In this document: positions 48,716 to 61,117 of the stretch, in pieces
How the letters are laid out: the number at the start of each line of letters is the position of its first letter
Numbering within the stretch: position 1 is the stretch's first letter
Assembly (NCBI GenBank): GCA_026686845.1
Contig: JAIVEN010000014.1
Span: 10,588,001-10,652,000, forward strand
DNA: 64,000 nucleotides
Direction: 5' to 3'
Source of the DNA: Adenanthera pavonina
Taxonomy: Eukaryota; Streptophyta; Magnoliopsida; Fabales; Fabaceae
Position numbers and translations under genes: made by a program
The notes under the pieces: generated by a model
What the model saw: the letters and a program-made list of their open reading frames with translations, nothing else
Database searches by the model: none
What the model was told of the DNA's origin: nothing

Positions 48716-50350
48716 TAATCACACAAAACTTGTCATTTCACAATTTATAACATAATATTAATTGGTTACACATTTTTATTTATAAGCTTTCCTCTTGCAC
48801 AACTCCATTTTGAAATGCAGGGAGTATTTCATTATTAGTCGATGATTTGCATTTATATGAAACGTCACATTATTTCTAAATTTCTTTTGAAGATATACAT
48901 GTGGGAATAAATTTAATTTGAAGCGGGTATATGCGTAATATTTGGTTTAAATACTATTTTTGAGCCTTCAATTTGTTAGCATTTATCTGTTCAAGGACCA
49001 TTGGTGGGGACCATAATCAATTTTTATTGATCTATTTTTTTTTATTATATATACCAAAACAAAGTATGATCTATCAAAACTTTATACTGCTATATCAATG
49101 AGATGGAAAAAATAGGTCCACGCTAACAACTCTTACAAATTAAATATTAATGCTTCATTTATAATTTTTATTTTGATTTTTTAAAAAATTTAAAGATTTG
49201 ATTTAAAAATTATATTAAATGCTTTAAATAGTCTTGGATATCCTATTAATTACATTTACTATATTTATTAAATTTGGAAATTAATCAATTCATAATTTAA
49301 TTAAAAATTAAATTCTGATATCCTATTAAAAATATCCCCTCAATAATTATTCATGGTTGATGATTTTTTTTTTTACCAGAATGGTTGATCAAATTGCAAA
49401 TAAAATCGTTTGACTAATTAATAGAAAAGATATTAAATAAAAATTACTATGAAATTGCAAATATTGATTAAAATCCTATGATATCCTACGAAATTGTTTG
49501 CAAGCCTTTGAAGAAAAGAAAAAGATACAGTCATTTGCAAATATCCATTGATATCCTGTGAAAATTGCAAATTCAATAAAAATATTTTTATTTGTTTGTG
49601 TGTCATAATTAATGAAACTAAAATACACATAATATTAATGAAAACTAAAAAGGATCAATTTTAATTTTAATTTTAAAATTATGGCTTCGATTATGCATTA
49701 AAAGCTTTAATTATCATTTAATTCCATATAATTAACCTTTAATTATTGGTGATTGATGTGGTATAGAAAGTTATTTGAATTTTAAAATTGATTTGATTCA
49801 ACTTAATCTTTGTAGGCATTAATTAAAACCAAAATAATTTTGATTGATTTACATTTATCACTGAGTAATAATTATTTTGTATATTTCTCGCTATATATAC
49901 CCTCTTGGTTGGATGTTGAAGTTCATTGGCCATTCCACGCCCCATCAAACTTTTTGTGTTCATTATCCAAGTTGCAGGCTGTCGCACTATTGATGCCCTT
50001 TTGTATTTGTAATTCATTGTTTAGTTTAGCAAGCATCTATACACAATTTTATTTATTTTCATCGCTTTCTTTGGGTATTAATTTCTGTATTTTTTCTAGT
50101 ATTTCCGTCTCTATAATCCATATATGCGAATTCCATCATCAGTTCTACATTATGTATGCAATTAACGGTTGATCTTTGTAGTAAATATTTGTATACCTTA
50201 TATATATGTGTCTGAAGTACTGTTTGTGTTTTGCAGCTTCATGGTCATCAGCCTTCATTAATTTAAAGTATTGAACATCAAAGTGACGATGATGCAGTGT
50301 GGTGCCTGTGAACCAAAGTCTGAATGATATATGTAGTATTCCTGTGGAGG
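48716..50350. other. Intergenic AT-rich DNA
   Basis: No coding or RNA gene recognised. Short ORFs on both strands have no domain. Confidence 0.45.
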
Positions 50351-50355
50351 CCAAT

Positions 50356-50834
50356 TGTGAGACAAATTTAACTTTAAACAAAACTTTATATATGAATTAT
50401 CTCAAAAATTATAAGATCATAAGAAGACTTTATAAATACATCTCACCATACTAGATAATTTGATGCAGGTATTTTTATAGACTAATAGCCACTTGATCCA
50501 AACATTAGATATAAAATCACAAGAGAGAAAAATAGTTAAAAGAAATACAGGAAAATAATTTAGACGTGTGTTAAACTCAACTTAATTTGTCTCTATTTGA
50601 TAATTTTGGCCATAATCAGTTATTAAATTTTAATTTGTATTCAAATTTAAATAAAGATAAATATAAAATTATGACTGAGTTTATCCCTTATAACCTAAAA
50701 TTACTCAACTGATAATATCTTCTGTTGAAGATTAGGATCATACTCAGTTAATATATATTTAATTAAATAAACAATATAAATATATAATTTGAATAAATTC
50801 AAATTAAATATTATGAAATTAAATATATCTAACA
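50356..50834 (-). repeat. 3' LTR of the copia element
   Basis: 479 bp, TG...CA ends, strongly similar to 60527-61067 but lacking about 75 bp present there (near 60740-60815). Confidence 0.85.
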
Positions 50835-50846
50835 TTCTCCTACTTG
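50835..50846 (-). other. Polypurine tract of the copia element
   Basis: CAAGTAGGAGAA on the minus strand, directly before the 3' LTR. Confidence 0.7.
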
Positions 50847-51549
50847 TTTTGATCTTGATTTGTTAGTTGATATATTAAGAAATATTTAAGTAATACTACA
50901 AGAATCATGGCAGTAGATCCTCTAATTCTGCAAGTATTACATTTTATGTATTACTAATAACACCCTTATTTTATGAGAAATTATCTTTATGAATAAACTT
51001 TAAATGTTTATTCTGTTCTTGATTTTATGTTCATCAATTTCACCAAAATTATATACAATATATATATATTGAGTTGATGAATTACAACATGAATTTCATC
51101 ACCTAAGTATTCTTCATCTAGATCACCACAATGCGATCTGTCTCACATGAGACATCTGATCATTTTAATTTCATGCTTTTAATCGAATGATCTTCTCTTC
51201 ATGTGTTATATGACTATTTAAATTTATATGGTCAACACACTTTTTTATGGCGTCAAATACATCCTCAATTTAAAACTCAAGATGAAATTCAACATCCCTG
51301 TAAACTGACCTCTAAACATAGATCAAACCTAGTGTTCACAGTAAAAGTTAATAATCAATAATTGCTCAACAATCTTACACTCCATGACATAATTTGTTCA
51401 TTTAACATTAGGATGTGCCATAATATTGACCTTTTAACAACTTATCCTGCTAAATTGAACAAATACTACAGTTTCCTAATTATTGATCTTTTATATGTAA
51501 GTATGAATTTCTAGTATTTTTTGTAACTTATCATTTATTATCCAAGCAT

Positions 51550-52020
51550 AAATTGCTTTAGATCTTTATAATATTCATTTCACAAAGGCTATGTCAGTGT
51601 ATATGCACACTTAAACAAACATTATACCTTTAACTACTAGTATGAAAGAAATATTTTTCTCATCTCTTTCCAAATCTTATTAAGGGCTCATTGCAAATAG
51701 TAAGTGTCATACATGGTAAATAAATCTTTATTCATTAATGTTCAAGTGCTTATGAATATGAGTTCTTTATGATAATTCGTAAATTTGAGAATTGTCTCTT
51801 TATGCATTTTTAAAAATATTTCACCCATATCATTTACATCATAACTTTTGAACAAAGTTATTATGCCATTTATGACATTTCAAGTCACTGGTTATAAGTA
51901 ATATGTCATCTATAAGTAAAATTGAATATATGACTCAACTTCAACTAATTCGGCGGTATAAACATGGATCCATGATGTTCTTAATGTCATCTAAAAGTAT
52001 GATAATATCATGAGATTTCA
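51550..52020 (-). pseudogene. Copia reverse transcriptase / RNase H remnant
   Basis: On the minus strand the residues DPCLYRRIS, then ILLIDDILLITSDLK (catalytic YVDD-type motif as LIDD at 51913-51905), then a DVNDMGE-like stretch and CIYTDIAFV (TRPDIAFVV-type) follow in the family order. Stops and frameshifts break it. The upstream part of the same gene continues beyond the nested insertion at about 55995. Confidence 0.75.
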
Positions 52021-52324
52021 ACTACCACTACTATGAACACCGTATTTTGTCCGGATATTATACATAAAACTAAAAATGGATAAAAAAAAACAAACAAAAG
52101 AAAAAAAATAATAATGAAAATAAACTAAGATAAGGCAATAATAAAAAAAAAGAGAAAAAAAGAGAGAGAAAGAAAGGAAAAAAAAGAGAAGAAAATAGAA
52201 TTAGGATGGAATTTGTGTGGAGTGCAGATGGCCCAATCTTCTAACCCTAAAACCCAAACACTAAAAAAAATAAAACAAATAATAAAAATAACAAAAAAAA
52301 TAAATAGAAAAAAAAAGAGTATAT

Positions 52325-52366
52325 ATGTTTGGGCTGAAATGTTAATCAGCATTTCAGCCCAAACAT
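52325..52366. repeat. Perfect 17-bp inverted repeat (hairpin)
   Basis: ATGTTTGGGCTGAAATG (52325-52341) and its exact reverse complement (52350-52366) flank an 8-nt spacer, TTAATCAG. It lies inside the nested gypsy-type LTR. Confidence 0.95.
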
Positions 52367-52473
52367 CCACGAGCCCAATTGAAAAGGGCTCGTAGACAAG
52401 GCAGAGGAGCCCCTGAGGGCTCAGGGGATTTAGGCACAGAGGGACGTGAGACACAGGAGGGAGCTCGGGGAGG

Positions 52474-52565
52474 AAGAGCCGCGGGTGAGAGAGCCCGAGA
52501 GGCGAGAGCTCTGAAACAGAAGAGCCGCGGGTAAGAGAGGCCGAGAGGCGAGAGATCTGAAACAG
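52474..52565. repeat. 46-bp GA-rich tandem duplication
   Basis: A unit starting AAGAGCCGCGGGT and ending CTGAAACAG occurs at 52474 and again at 52520 with few mismatches, inside a purine-rich tract (about 52400-52840) of the nested LTR. The proline/serine-rich ORFs on the minus strand here (52125-52830) are a product of this composition. Confidence 0.8.
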
Positions 52566-54399
52566 AGGGAGCCTCGGATGAGACCGAGGGAGGAAGGAGG
52601 AGGAACTTGGTGAGCACGGAGACAACCGAGAGAGCTGAGAGACGAAAGGAAATGAGCAGGAAACCGAAGGAGAGCTGAGAGGGAGCCACGACTGAGGTTT
52701 TAAGAAAAAGAAAAAACAGAGGGAGGCCACGGGGGAAAAGATGCAGGTGAAGACGAACAGAGGCGGCCGAAAGGAAGGAAACAGAGGAGCCGCAATAATC
52801 GAGAAAGCACGGGAGAACAAAGGAGGCCACGAGTATTGGAATGAATCAACATTTCGGTACTCACACAGGTAATGATGGTTCTTACACTCTCCTGAGGCCA
52901 GTCATCAAGTGTTGTAGCCTGTGCCATGTGTTTCGGGTGCTATGGTGATTTGATGATCTTGTTCTTTATTTGTTTAAAGTTTGCTAGCCATGTGTTCGAT
53001 AAAATGCTTATGAGAGATTTATGTGATTAGGAGATAGTATTGCCTTGATACAAGACTTTGGTCATGATCTCCTTACCTTTTGTCCAGGATTTTTTGCGTC
53101 AGTTGATTTGTCTGGCATTATCTGGTTGTTATAGTTTATGAATTTCCAAACCAAATTGAGCTCGTGGTTGCTTCTCGTCTGTGCAATAATGGGTTGGATG
53201 TGGGGGTGTTGGAATTGATTAGTTAAGTTTGTAAATACCTCTTTGTTTATCTGTATTAGCAACTCCTGTTTTTATTTGAAAAATTGCTTTGGCTTTGGCC
53301 CAAGATAATAATCATTTAATTTTTGTCTTTTCAATCAGAAGGTTGCTTTTCTGTTAAAATGTATGAAATATGTTAGCCTTAGTGTTGGCCTCTGTGGAGT
53401 GCTTTGGACGCAGAATTTGTGCGAGCTTAGTTAATTATTTAGGTGTGGTCCAGGCGTCATTATGGTTATGGCACACATCCATTTGGTTTTAAGTATTTAA
53501 GGTGATCATGTGACTATGGTCTTCCATGGGGAAGCCTTCTTTCCATCATTGTACATCTCTGTTCAGTCATAAGCTCAGGCTTTGGAAATGAGCTTATAGT
53601 TGTAGGTTTTTTTTATGCCTAAACAGTGTTTTGGTTGCTACATGTTTAGGCTCAAATTATACGTTTTGGTGGTTATAAGCTTGCTGACTCTGGCCTTGGC
53701 TTGAAAATGCAATCCGTGGCAATATCTGTATGGTGGAATAATGATTTGGATTTCTTGAGTGATAATGGTTTTTGTCCGTAATAAAAGAATATTATTCTTG
53801 ATGTTTTAGTTAGATTTTAAGGCGACTACTGATCCCTACCCCTTTTATTTCCTTGCGAGCTTATCGGGAGCATGGATCAAGTTAAGTAGAGGTCAAGGTC
53901 CTCATTATCAAACTAAGGAAGTATGAAAAAAAAAAAAAAGAATATCTCTTGAAGTGCCACGGGATCATGAATCAAGCTTATAATTGAGTAATCAACTTTG
54001 AAGCAAAGGAGGAGGAAAGAAGGATACTAGAGATTGCATCTTTTCATCTTATGACTGTGTTTAAATTACTTGAATTTGCACAACTAACACACACATTGAT
54101 AAATTGTAGTTGACTTTTGTTTTTTTACTTTTGATTTTGGGTTTTTATTTGATCATGTATTTTTCTTCTTCTCGCCTTTAGAGTTTGCCACGAGGGATCA
54201 ATTCCCCGTGTGCCTATAGAGTGTGAGTCAATTATACCATGAGTGAGGAGGTGACATGGTATAAATGTTGGCTAAATCTTTTTTTATTTTTTTTAATATT
54301 TATGAGTATCAATAATTTTTTTTTATTATTATTTTTTTAAAAAGTAAAAATAAATGATTCAATGAGAGCCGTTTATTTCAAATTTTAATTTTTGCCTTT

Positions 54400-55110
54400 A
54401 TGTTCCGAGTGGTAACACCGTGGGCATTCAGGTGTCACTTAGCGAGCTGTAAGTGATAAAGTCACCACAGATTCTAATTGATTCTTTTAAAAAAAATATA
54501 TAAAACAAATAAACAAATACAAGTAAATAATATATGAATATATACATAAAAGTTATGTTTTTAAATCTCTTTTATGGCTTTTCTTTTAATAAAACAATCA
54601 TAATCATATTTATTTTTATAATTTAATATAAAAATGATTTCATTTTTTTTCTTTTAAGTTTTTTTTACCTTTTGTCTTGAGTGGCATTACCATGAGCATA
54701 TAAGCGTAAATCAGCAAAGTATGAGTGATCAAGTCACCATATATGCTGTTTGATTTTCATTTAAAATTTTTCTTCTGGTATTTTCTACTCCGAGTGGTAA
54801 CACCGTGAGCATGTAAGTGTAAATCAATAACTTGTGAATGATAAAGTCACCACATATGCTAATTACTATTTTCCAAAACATACGTAATGATCACATTTTT
54901 AATCCTTTTTTTTTAAATAAGTAGGCGTTAAAAGGATTTTTATAATAAAAAAAAAAGAGGGAAAAAATTATTCATACAAAAAAAAATTGTTTGTTTTCTT
55001 TCGAACTTTTCTCATGCCTTTTTGTCTTGAGTAACACTACCATGGACACTTAGGTATCAGTGGATAAATGTGAGTGATAAAATTGCCACATAAGCCAATT
55101 TATTTTATTT
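54400..55110. repeat. Four degenerate direct repeats in the nested LTR
   Basis: A module of the form GAGTGGTAACACCGTGAGCA ... AGTGATAAAGTCACCACATATGC-like starts at 54407, 54679, 54792 and 55029. Copies diverge in sequence and spacing. Confidence 0.7.
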
Positions 55111-57776
55111 TGTAAAAATAAAATTATTTTCAAATATTTATTTTTCAAAACAAAATAAAATGTTCAAATCACACATAATTTTACTCATATTTTCTAAAGT
55201 GAGGGAAACATATCCTCTCTTTTAGAAATTGATTAAACAAAAAAATAACAATAAATAAAAAGAGCAAATAATGGAAATTGATCTGTCTTTTACAAATTAA
55301 AACACACCAACAAATTCTAAAAATTGTTTTCTTTAAGGAAAGAAAAATTAAACCTCTCTTTTCAAAGAATATATAAAATAAAAATACCAACCCAGTGACA
55401 TGCATTTCTAGTCTGAACTACATCGACTTTGATCCCTATTGCAGGGTACGTAGGCCCCAGACTCTAATTCTGGGTCAAGTCCATTTTTGTAAATAAATAA
55501 ATATTTTCTTATTTATTTGGTGTTTTTTCTCTTCATTTAATAAATATTTACCCATTTTTCAAGTCCACTTTTGTAAACAAATAATATTTTTCTCTTATTT
55601 TGTTTTTCTCAACTTTTCATTTTACTCTTTATTCTCATTTTTACATTTGTCTTATTTTTATATTTATTCATTTTTGCATGTGAATGGTAAAAGGGCAATC
55701 AAAATAATTTTTTAAAAGCCATAAAAATTGCATGATCAACTTAAGGTAACCGTTCTTCGGAACGGGTGTTGTGGAGGTGCCTAACACCTTCCCCACTCAC
55801 AATCGTACTCCCGAATCCAACTCTGATTCGCAAGCCATCCTTATCCCTTTTTGTTTTTTGTTTCGGTTTTCCAAAATTTCCCTTAAAATTTTGGTGGCAA
55901 CTCCTCAGAAATCGACCTCAGCCGTGCGGGCCGATTTCTCTCTTTTTCCTTATCTCCGTGCCATCCGCGTCGCATCTCCGGGTGTGACAACTACAATGAG
56001 AAGTTATGCCTAACTAAATTCTCTTTGATACTTATTGAACCCCTTACATTATTTCACATATACATCTCTCTCTTATAATCATAATGAGAGTAATAGTTTC
56101 TATAATATTTCAAATGAATTGGCATATAGATTCATGATAATAATAAAAGAATTATTCATTAATATAGGAGAAAAATCCTACTTACTCTCATTAATTTGTA
56201 GAGAAAACCTTTATAAAGAAAACATTTAGCAAATAATCTTTAATTTGTAATACATAATATTGACTAGTGAACTTCTTTTGATCTTAAAAACTCATTTATA
56301 ACTAATTTCCTTAGCCTCATTAGCAATTCTACAAATTCCCAAATATTATTTGCCTTATGACCTTTCATACTTATCATGAGATCATATCTTAATTTGAAAT
56401 TTACTTCATTATATATAAGAACATATGAGATTATTCTTAATGTTCATGTTCTAATCAAATTTCTTAATGTACACTATGTAATTACTAAGAGTTACCAAAT
56501 TTTCAATCATAATTGGTCATAATTCAATCCATTATTAAGATTAAAATTGTACGATAAGAGTTCCACTCATAACTATCTTGAGATATCTCTTATTTTTTAT
56601 GAGATTTCTCTTCAGTAGTTGATGGGATCTATGACATTGATACTCTTATTTCCAGTATAACTAATTAGATTTCATAACTTCAATATTATGTTTTACATTT
56701 ATCTTATAAAAAATAAATTTTATGTAAAACTAGTGTTCCATCATAATTAGTAGTTTCATTCATCTATATATGATCATTCTTGATGAGTTTGTCATATGTT
56801 CATCACTTTCACTAATTATGATATTCCTCAATAAATTTGGTATTCCTAATTTCTACATATCCTATATGTGATAGATATTATAGTTTTTATCCTTTAATTT
56901 TCTTTGCATTTTTACCCAAATATGCAAGGACAGCTTTAAGGGACAACTTCCGTTCACTCTTACTTTTACAAGCAATTCCATGAGAGTGAATTATTTAAAT
57001 TAAGGTTTCAACCTTATGGGTTTCAAAAAATATATTTAATTATGAAAAATGTTGGAATCTTATTTTAAATGTACATAGTTATCTTGAATGAATTGTTCAT
57101 TACTAATGTATTTATAATAATATCAATTCTCTTAATTAATCTCACCATATTAATCCAGTTATTGGATTAACTTGCTACTTTTAATTTACATCCTTATTAA
57201 GGCATTAGATGCCTTACCTTAATCATAAAGTATTAATGAATTGTGAAAAGTCAACAACAATAGGAAATGATCATTTTAAATAATTAAAACATAAATACAA
57301 AGTTCAGACATTAGTGTGTATAATTTCTTGCAATTAAATTATTCCACGCATATATGTTTATTTAGTCCTTAATGTAATTCATATATGAATAAGGTTTTTG
57401 AGATCAAATTATCTCATTCTATAAACCTTGTTAACTTTATTCAATGGAGACATTGGTATTCTCTTTTACCACATATTAAGAAAACTTTTTATCCATAATA
57501 TGCTTAAGGTAATATGAGATTTAAAATACAACAAAGATAAAAGTATAACTATTATTCTCTAATAAGACATTTTATGAGATAATTACTCTTTATATACCTT
57601 TTTGTTCATGGTCTATCATTTGAACTAAATAACCCCTTATTGGAATCTCATTCTAATCTAAATTTGAGCCCAATTTTTTTTCCACACATATATCCAATAA
57701 ATATTTATTATAAATATCTCCTCACGTGTATCATGATAAATCTATAATAGCTCACATTGATAAGATAACTAACTAA

Positions 57777-57822
57777 GGATCGCCTACACCAAGATTAATG
57801 GATCGCCTACACCAAGACTAAT
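57777..57822. repeat. 23-bp tandem duplication
   Basis: GGATCGCCTACACCAAGATT + AAT is repeated once with one mismatch, inside the copia internal region. Confidence 0.85.
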
Positions 57823-58423
57823 AGAGATCTCTTATCATGAGAGATTTTAGTTAGCAACTATGTTTCTCACCTTTATAGTATATTGTTACATACTTTTAAC
57901 ATCTATTACTTTATGGAGAACTACTTTGTAATTAGAACATTATACAGTGACTTCTAGTAGAATTTCAGCTATTCCCTATAAATGGATTTTGACATTCTCA
58001 AATCAATTATGTACATAAATATTTTGCTCCATATTAAGATTTTATTATTATTGTATTGAGATTATTGTATCGCTCTCGTAATTCATACAATATTATTTTA
58101 TACTAACATTAATGGGTACATGAACTTTGAGTCAAAATCTCCTAGAAAAATGAATTTTCTCCTTTAAGCTCTATAATTGTACCTAACCAAATAATAATTC
58201 AAGAGATGATAAATAATACTGCAATATCATAATTCAATTTAAGTCATACTTACATCAACTATATATGAGGTAATCATTCATCATATTTAAAATATATACT
58301 TACCAATGTAATACATACAAAATATAAATTTTGTATGCCTAAAATCTTTCTGTAGGCAAAAATTTAAGCATAACATAGATTTATGTATTATTTATAATGA
58401 AATTAGAAGGTATTCATACGTTC

Positions 58424-58964
58424 TAATACCTGTGAGTTACTTAAAAGACACAAGATAACTTCTATTTTATCCTAATTAAGTATATATTTATAATTATCTA
58501 TCTGTAGATAAAGGCATATAATTATATACTTAATTAGAATTGATGTCTTTAAGTTCTTATGTGATATCTTTATTTATTAAAACAAATGAGGAATACATGC
58601 ATACGATCATATAAGGATATTGTGGCTACTACTTAACTATATATGTCAATTATAAGACATCTAGAATCAATATGTGTACAATGATGTACATACTCATATA
58701 GGCATTAAAGGATGAGAATTATTTGATTAATCAATCAATTAAATTAAATATAAGACTAATTAATTAAAAGGTCTCCCTATACGATTATATCATGATGTGC
58801 AATATTTATAGTGCATAATACTTGTGAGCCACTTAGGAAGTGTAAGACTATTCTATTTCACCCTAATTAAATATGCAACTATAATTATTTCCATGTGGAT
58901 AAGGATGATACATCACAACTACACATATAATTAGAATTGATATTTAAAATTCATATGTGATGTT
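58424..58964. repeat. Pair of about 150-bp degenerate direct repeats in the copia 5' internal region
   Basis: 58424-58568 and 58816-58964 share the ordered blocks TAATACNTGTGAG, TNCTATTTNANCCTAATTAA, TATAATTA, TAATTAGAATTGAT and CATATGTGAT. They lie in the expected gag-proximal part of the antisense copia element. Confidence 0.65.
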
Positions 58965-59598
58965 ATTAAATCAATAATACGTGTAACAATTATAAATGAT
59001 TTATTGAATCACAAATATCATAAATTATGTGCAATTAAAATAATATATTTGCACCGTTATTATGAGAATTTAAATAATTAATTTGATCAACCAAACAAGT
59101 GTGTGATCAAATAATTAAACAAATTATTCCACTATTTTACTTATCTATAATGTGTCCAATAATTGTTTAAAATTAATTTTGGGTCAATAAATAACTCAAG
59201 TATTTTAGAAAACTAAAATAGTGCTATAATTTCCTAAATAAAATTTTCAAAATTTTAGACAATTAAATAACACTAATAATAATTTGCAAAATATTTTAAT
59301 AACCTAAAATTAATTATCCAAATTTCTAAACAATTAAAATGGCACAAAAATAAACAATCAACCCATATATATGGCCCAATTTGTATGGTTCAAAATAACC
59401 CAATAGACCTAAATATCAAACTCCGGAAACTCCAATCATATAAATTTTGGCTTAAACAAAATTTAACCACCAAAATTCCTCAATTATACATTCCAGAAAA
59501 TTTGAATGCAAAAGAATGGTCCAAATAGATTTTCCCATAAATAAACCAAAATTTTACAGTCTAGTTGACAAGCCCAATCTGTCATATTTGCTTCTGAA

Positions 59599-59620
59599 AT
59601 ATATATATATATATATATAT
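59599..59620. repeat. (AT)11 microsatellite
   Basis: Perfect AT dinucleotide run. Confidence 0.95.
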
Positions 59621-60512
59621 GGTTTTTTTTTCTATTAATCAAAACGAGCTAAGAATGTTTGAAGTCCAATAATAACAAAATAAAATGAGGCCCAAAATTT
59701 CATAAACCCAGATCGTCAAAAAATGAGGAAGGAAAGAAAAAATAATGGAACCCTAAATCGTAGATTCCAACCTAGCTCCTATCTTGAAAAGTGAAACGCA
59801 ACATTTCACTAGAGCTGCCCAGTACGATGTCATCTTAGACACGTAGGAGAAAGACTTTATCCAAAATGTAAAATGACATGTTGTTTAATTTAATACCCAA
59901 AACGCACATTGCCTAACATGTGTTCTCTACCTATCTAGAGCCCTCGACCTGACTCGATCTGCAGTGGCAACCCGCGACGGACCTGCCTCGTCGTGTAATG
60001 ATTTGCGGTGATTCTTAGCTTCATTTCCAATGATCTCGACGGCCATGGAACTAGAATTTCACAACAAGGCAAATCTACAAGTAAATTTCAACCAATTTCA
60101 CATAAAATTTTGGATTGAAAACTGCAAACTTTCTGGACATAATGAACTTTGTTTCTTCGGCATTTTCCGGCATGTTTCTCGACAAAAATTATGGCAAAAC
60201 AGTCAGAGAATCATGGTTAATTATTTACACACAGTGATTCCAACGGAATCAAGCATAAAGATTTTAGATCGAAGAACCCATGACACACGGCATATACAGT
60301 CTTAGAAACTTAATGAGACATTTTAGGGCATGAAGGTATAGGATATAATCGTAGAAACATGAATCATTATTCCAATAGGCCTAAATTGTCTAACAAATTG
60401 GAGATAATAATTAGGGTTCACCGAAAAGCAATTTTTAGTCAGTTTCCTTTTATCGGAAAAATTCAACATCTAATCACATCATGATACTAGCAGTTAGAGA
60501 TGCCCAGAGGAT

Positions 60513-60524
60513 GCCCCGATGCCA
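60513..60524 (-). other. Primer binding site of the copia element
   Basis: TGGCATCGGGGC on the minus strand, two bases inside the 5' LTR end. It matches 9 of 12 bases of TGGTATCAGAGC; all differences are transitions. Confidence 0.65.
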
Positions 60525-60526
60525 CA

Positions 60527-61067
60527 TGTGAAATAATTTCAATTTTGAATAAAATTTTATATATGAATTATTTCACAAAATTATAAGAATAACGGAAGAC
60601 TTTATAAATATCTCTCGTAATATTACATGATTTTATACAAGTATCTTCACAGACTCATAGCTACTTGATTCAAATATTAGATATAAAATCATAAGAGAGA
60701 AAAATAGTTAGAAGAAGTATAAAAAAATAATTTAGGTAAATAGTTTTTCCAATAAGTTTTAAGACTCAGTGATGGTACTGGAGATTAGTCTCAACTAATT
60801 GGAGAACTAAAGCATATGTTAAACTCAACTTAGTTTACCTTTATTTAATAATGTTGGTCATCATCGGTTATTAAATTCAAATTTGAATTCTAATTTAAAT
60901 AAATATAAAAATAAAATTATAACTAAATTTATCACTTATCCCTTAAAATGACTCAACTGACAATATCTTCTCTTAAATATTAGAACCGCACTCAATTAAG
61001 ATATAATTAATTAAATAAACAATATAAATATATAATTTGAATAAATTTAAGTTAAATATATCTAACA
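60527..61067 (-). repeat. 5' LTR of the copia element
   Basis: 541 bp, TG...CA ends, followed by the CCAAT target duplication at 61068-61072. Confidence 0.85.
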
Positions 61068-61117
61068 CCAATAACTTTAGTTTCGGAATTTGAAGGCATT
61101 CAAATCTTAGAGAATTT

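Larger units (their letters stand above)
52032..55989 (-). mobile_element. Large solo-LTR-like Ty3/gypsy (Tat/Ogre-type) insertion nested in the copia element
   Basis: On the minus strand it starts TGTCACACCCGGAGATGCG and runs through a GGAGTTGCCACC block, a TTCGGGAGTACGATTGTG block and a GTGTTAGGCACCTCC block, the order found at the 5' end of Tat/Ogre-type gypsy LTRs. It ends CCGGACAAAATACGGTGTTC, the usual 3' end of such LTRs. ACTAC occurs on both sides (52027-52031 and 55990-55994). There is no gag-pol. The insertion splits the copia reverse transcriptase at the codons matching QASRSWNLRF. At about 3.96 kb it is long for a solo LTR but within the Ogre range. The exact left end is uncertain by a few bases because ACTAC is repeated there. 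Confidence 0.65.
50356..61067 (-). mobile_element. Decayed Ty1/copia LTR retrotransposon, antisense, with target duplication CCAAT
   Basis: Two directly repeated blocks (50356-50834 and 60527-61067) begin TGTGA and end TATCTAACA. CCAAT flanks both outer ends (50351-50355 and 61068-61072), a perfect 5-bp target duplication. Read on the minus strand, the sequence next to the right LTR is TGGCATCGGGGC, 9 of 12 matches to the copia initiator-Met primer site TGGTATCAGAGC. The sequence before the left LTR is the purine-rich CAAGTAGGAGAA. The internal part, minus a nested insertion, is about 5.7 kb. A reverse transcriptase remnant (DPCLYRRIS, then LIDDILLITSDLK) lies at about 51980-51880, and a TRPDIAF-like remnant near 51590. 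Many stops and indels show that it is long inactive. Confidence 0.85.

Noticed and set aside
50835..50850. tRNA primer site to the right of the left LTR, which would make the copia element plus-strand
   Set aside because: That sequence is pyrimidine-rich; its complement is a polypurine tract, and the primer-like site is at the other LTR, so the element is on the minus strand.
52125..52830. Minus-strand ORFs of 231 and 158 codons, Ser/Pro/Leu-rich
   Set aside because: Composition product of a GA-rich tract inside the nested LTR; overlapping frames, no domain.
60030..60305. Plus-strand ORF of 91 codons
   Set aside because: It lies in the untranslated leader of the antisense copia element; no domain.
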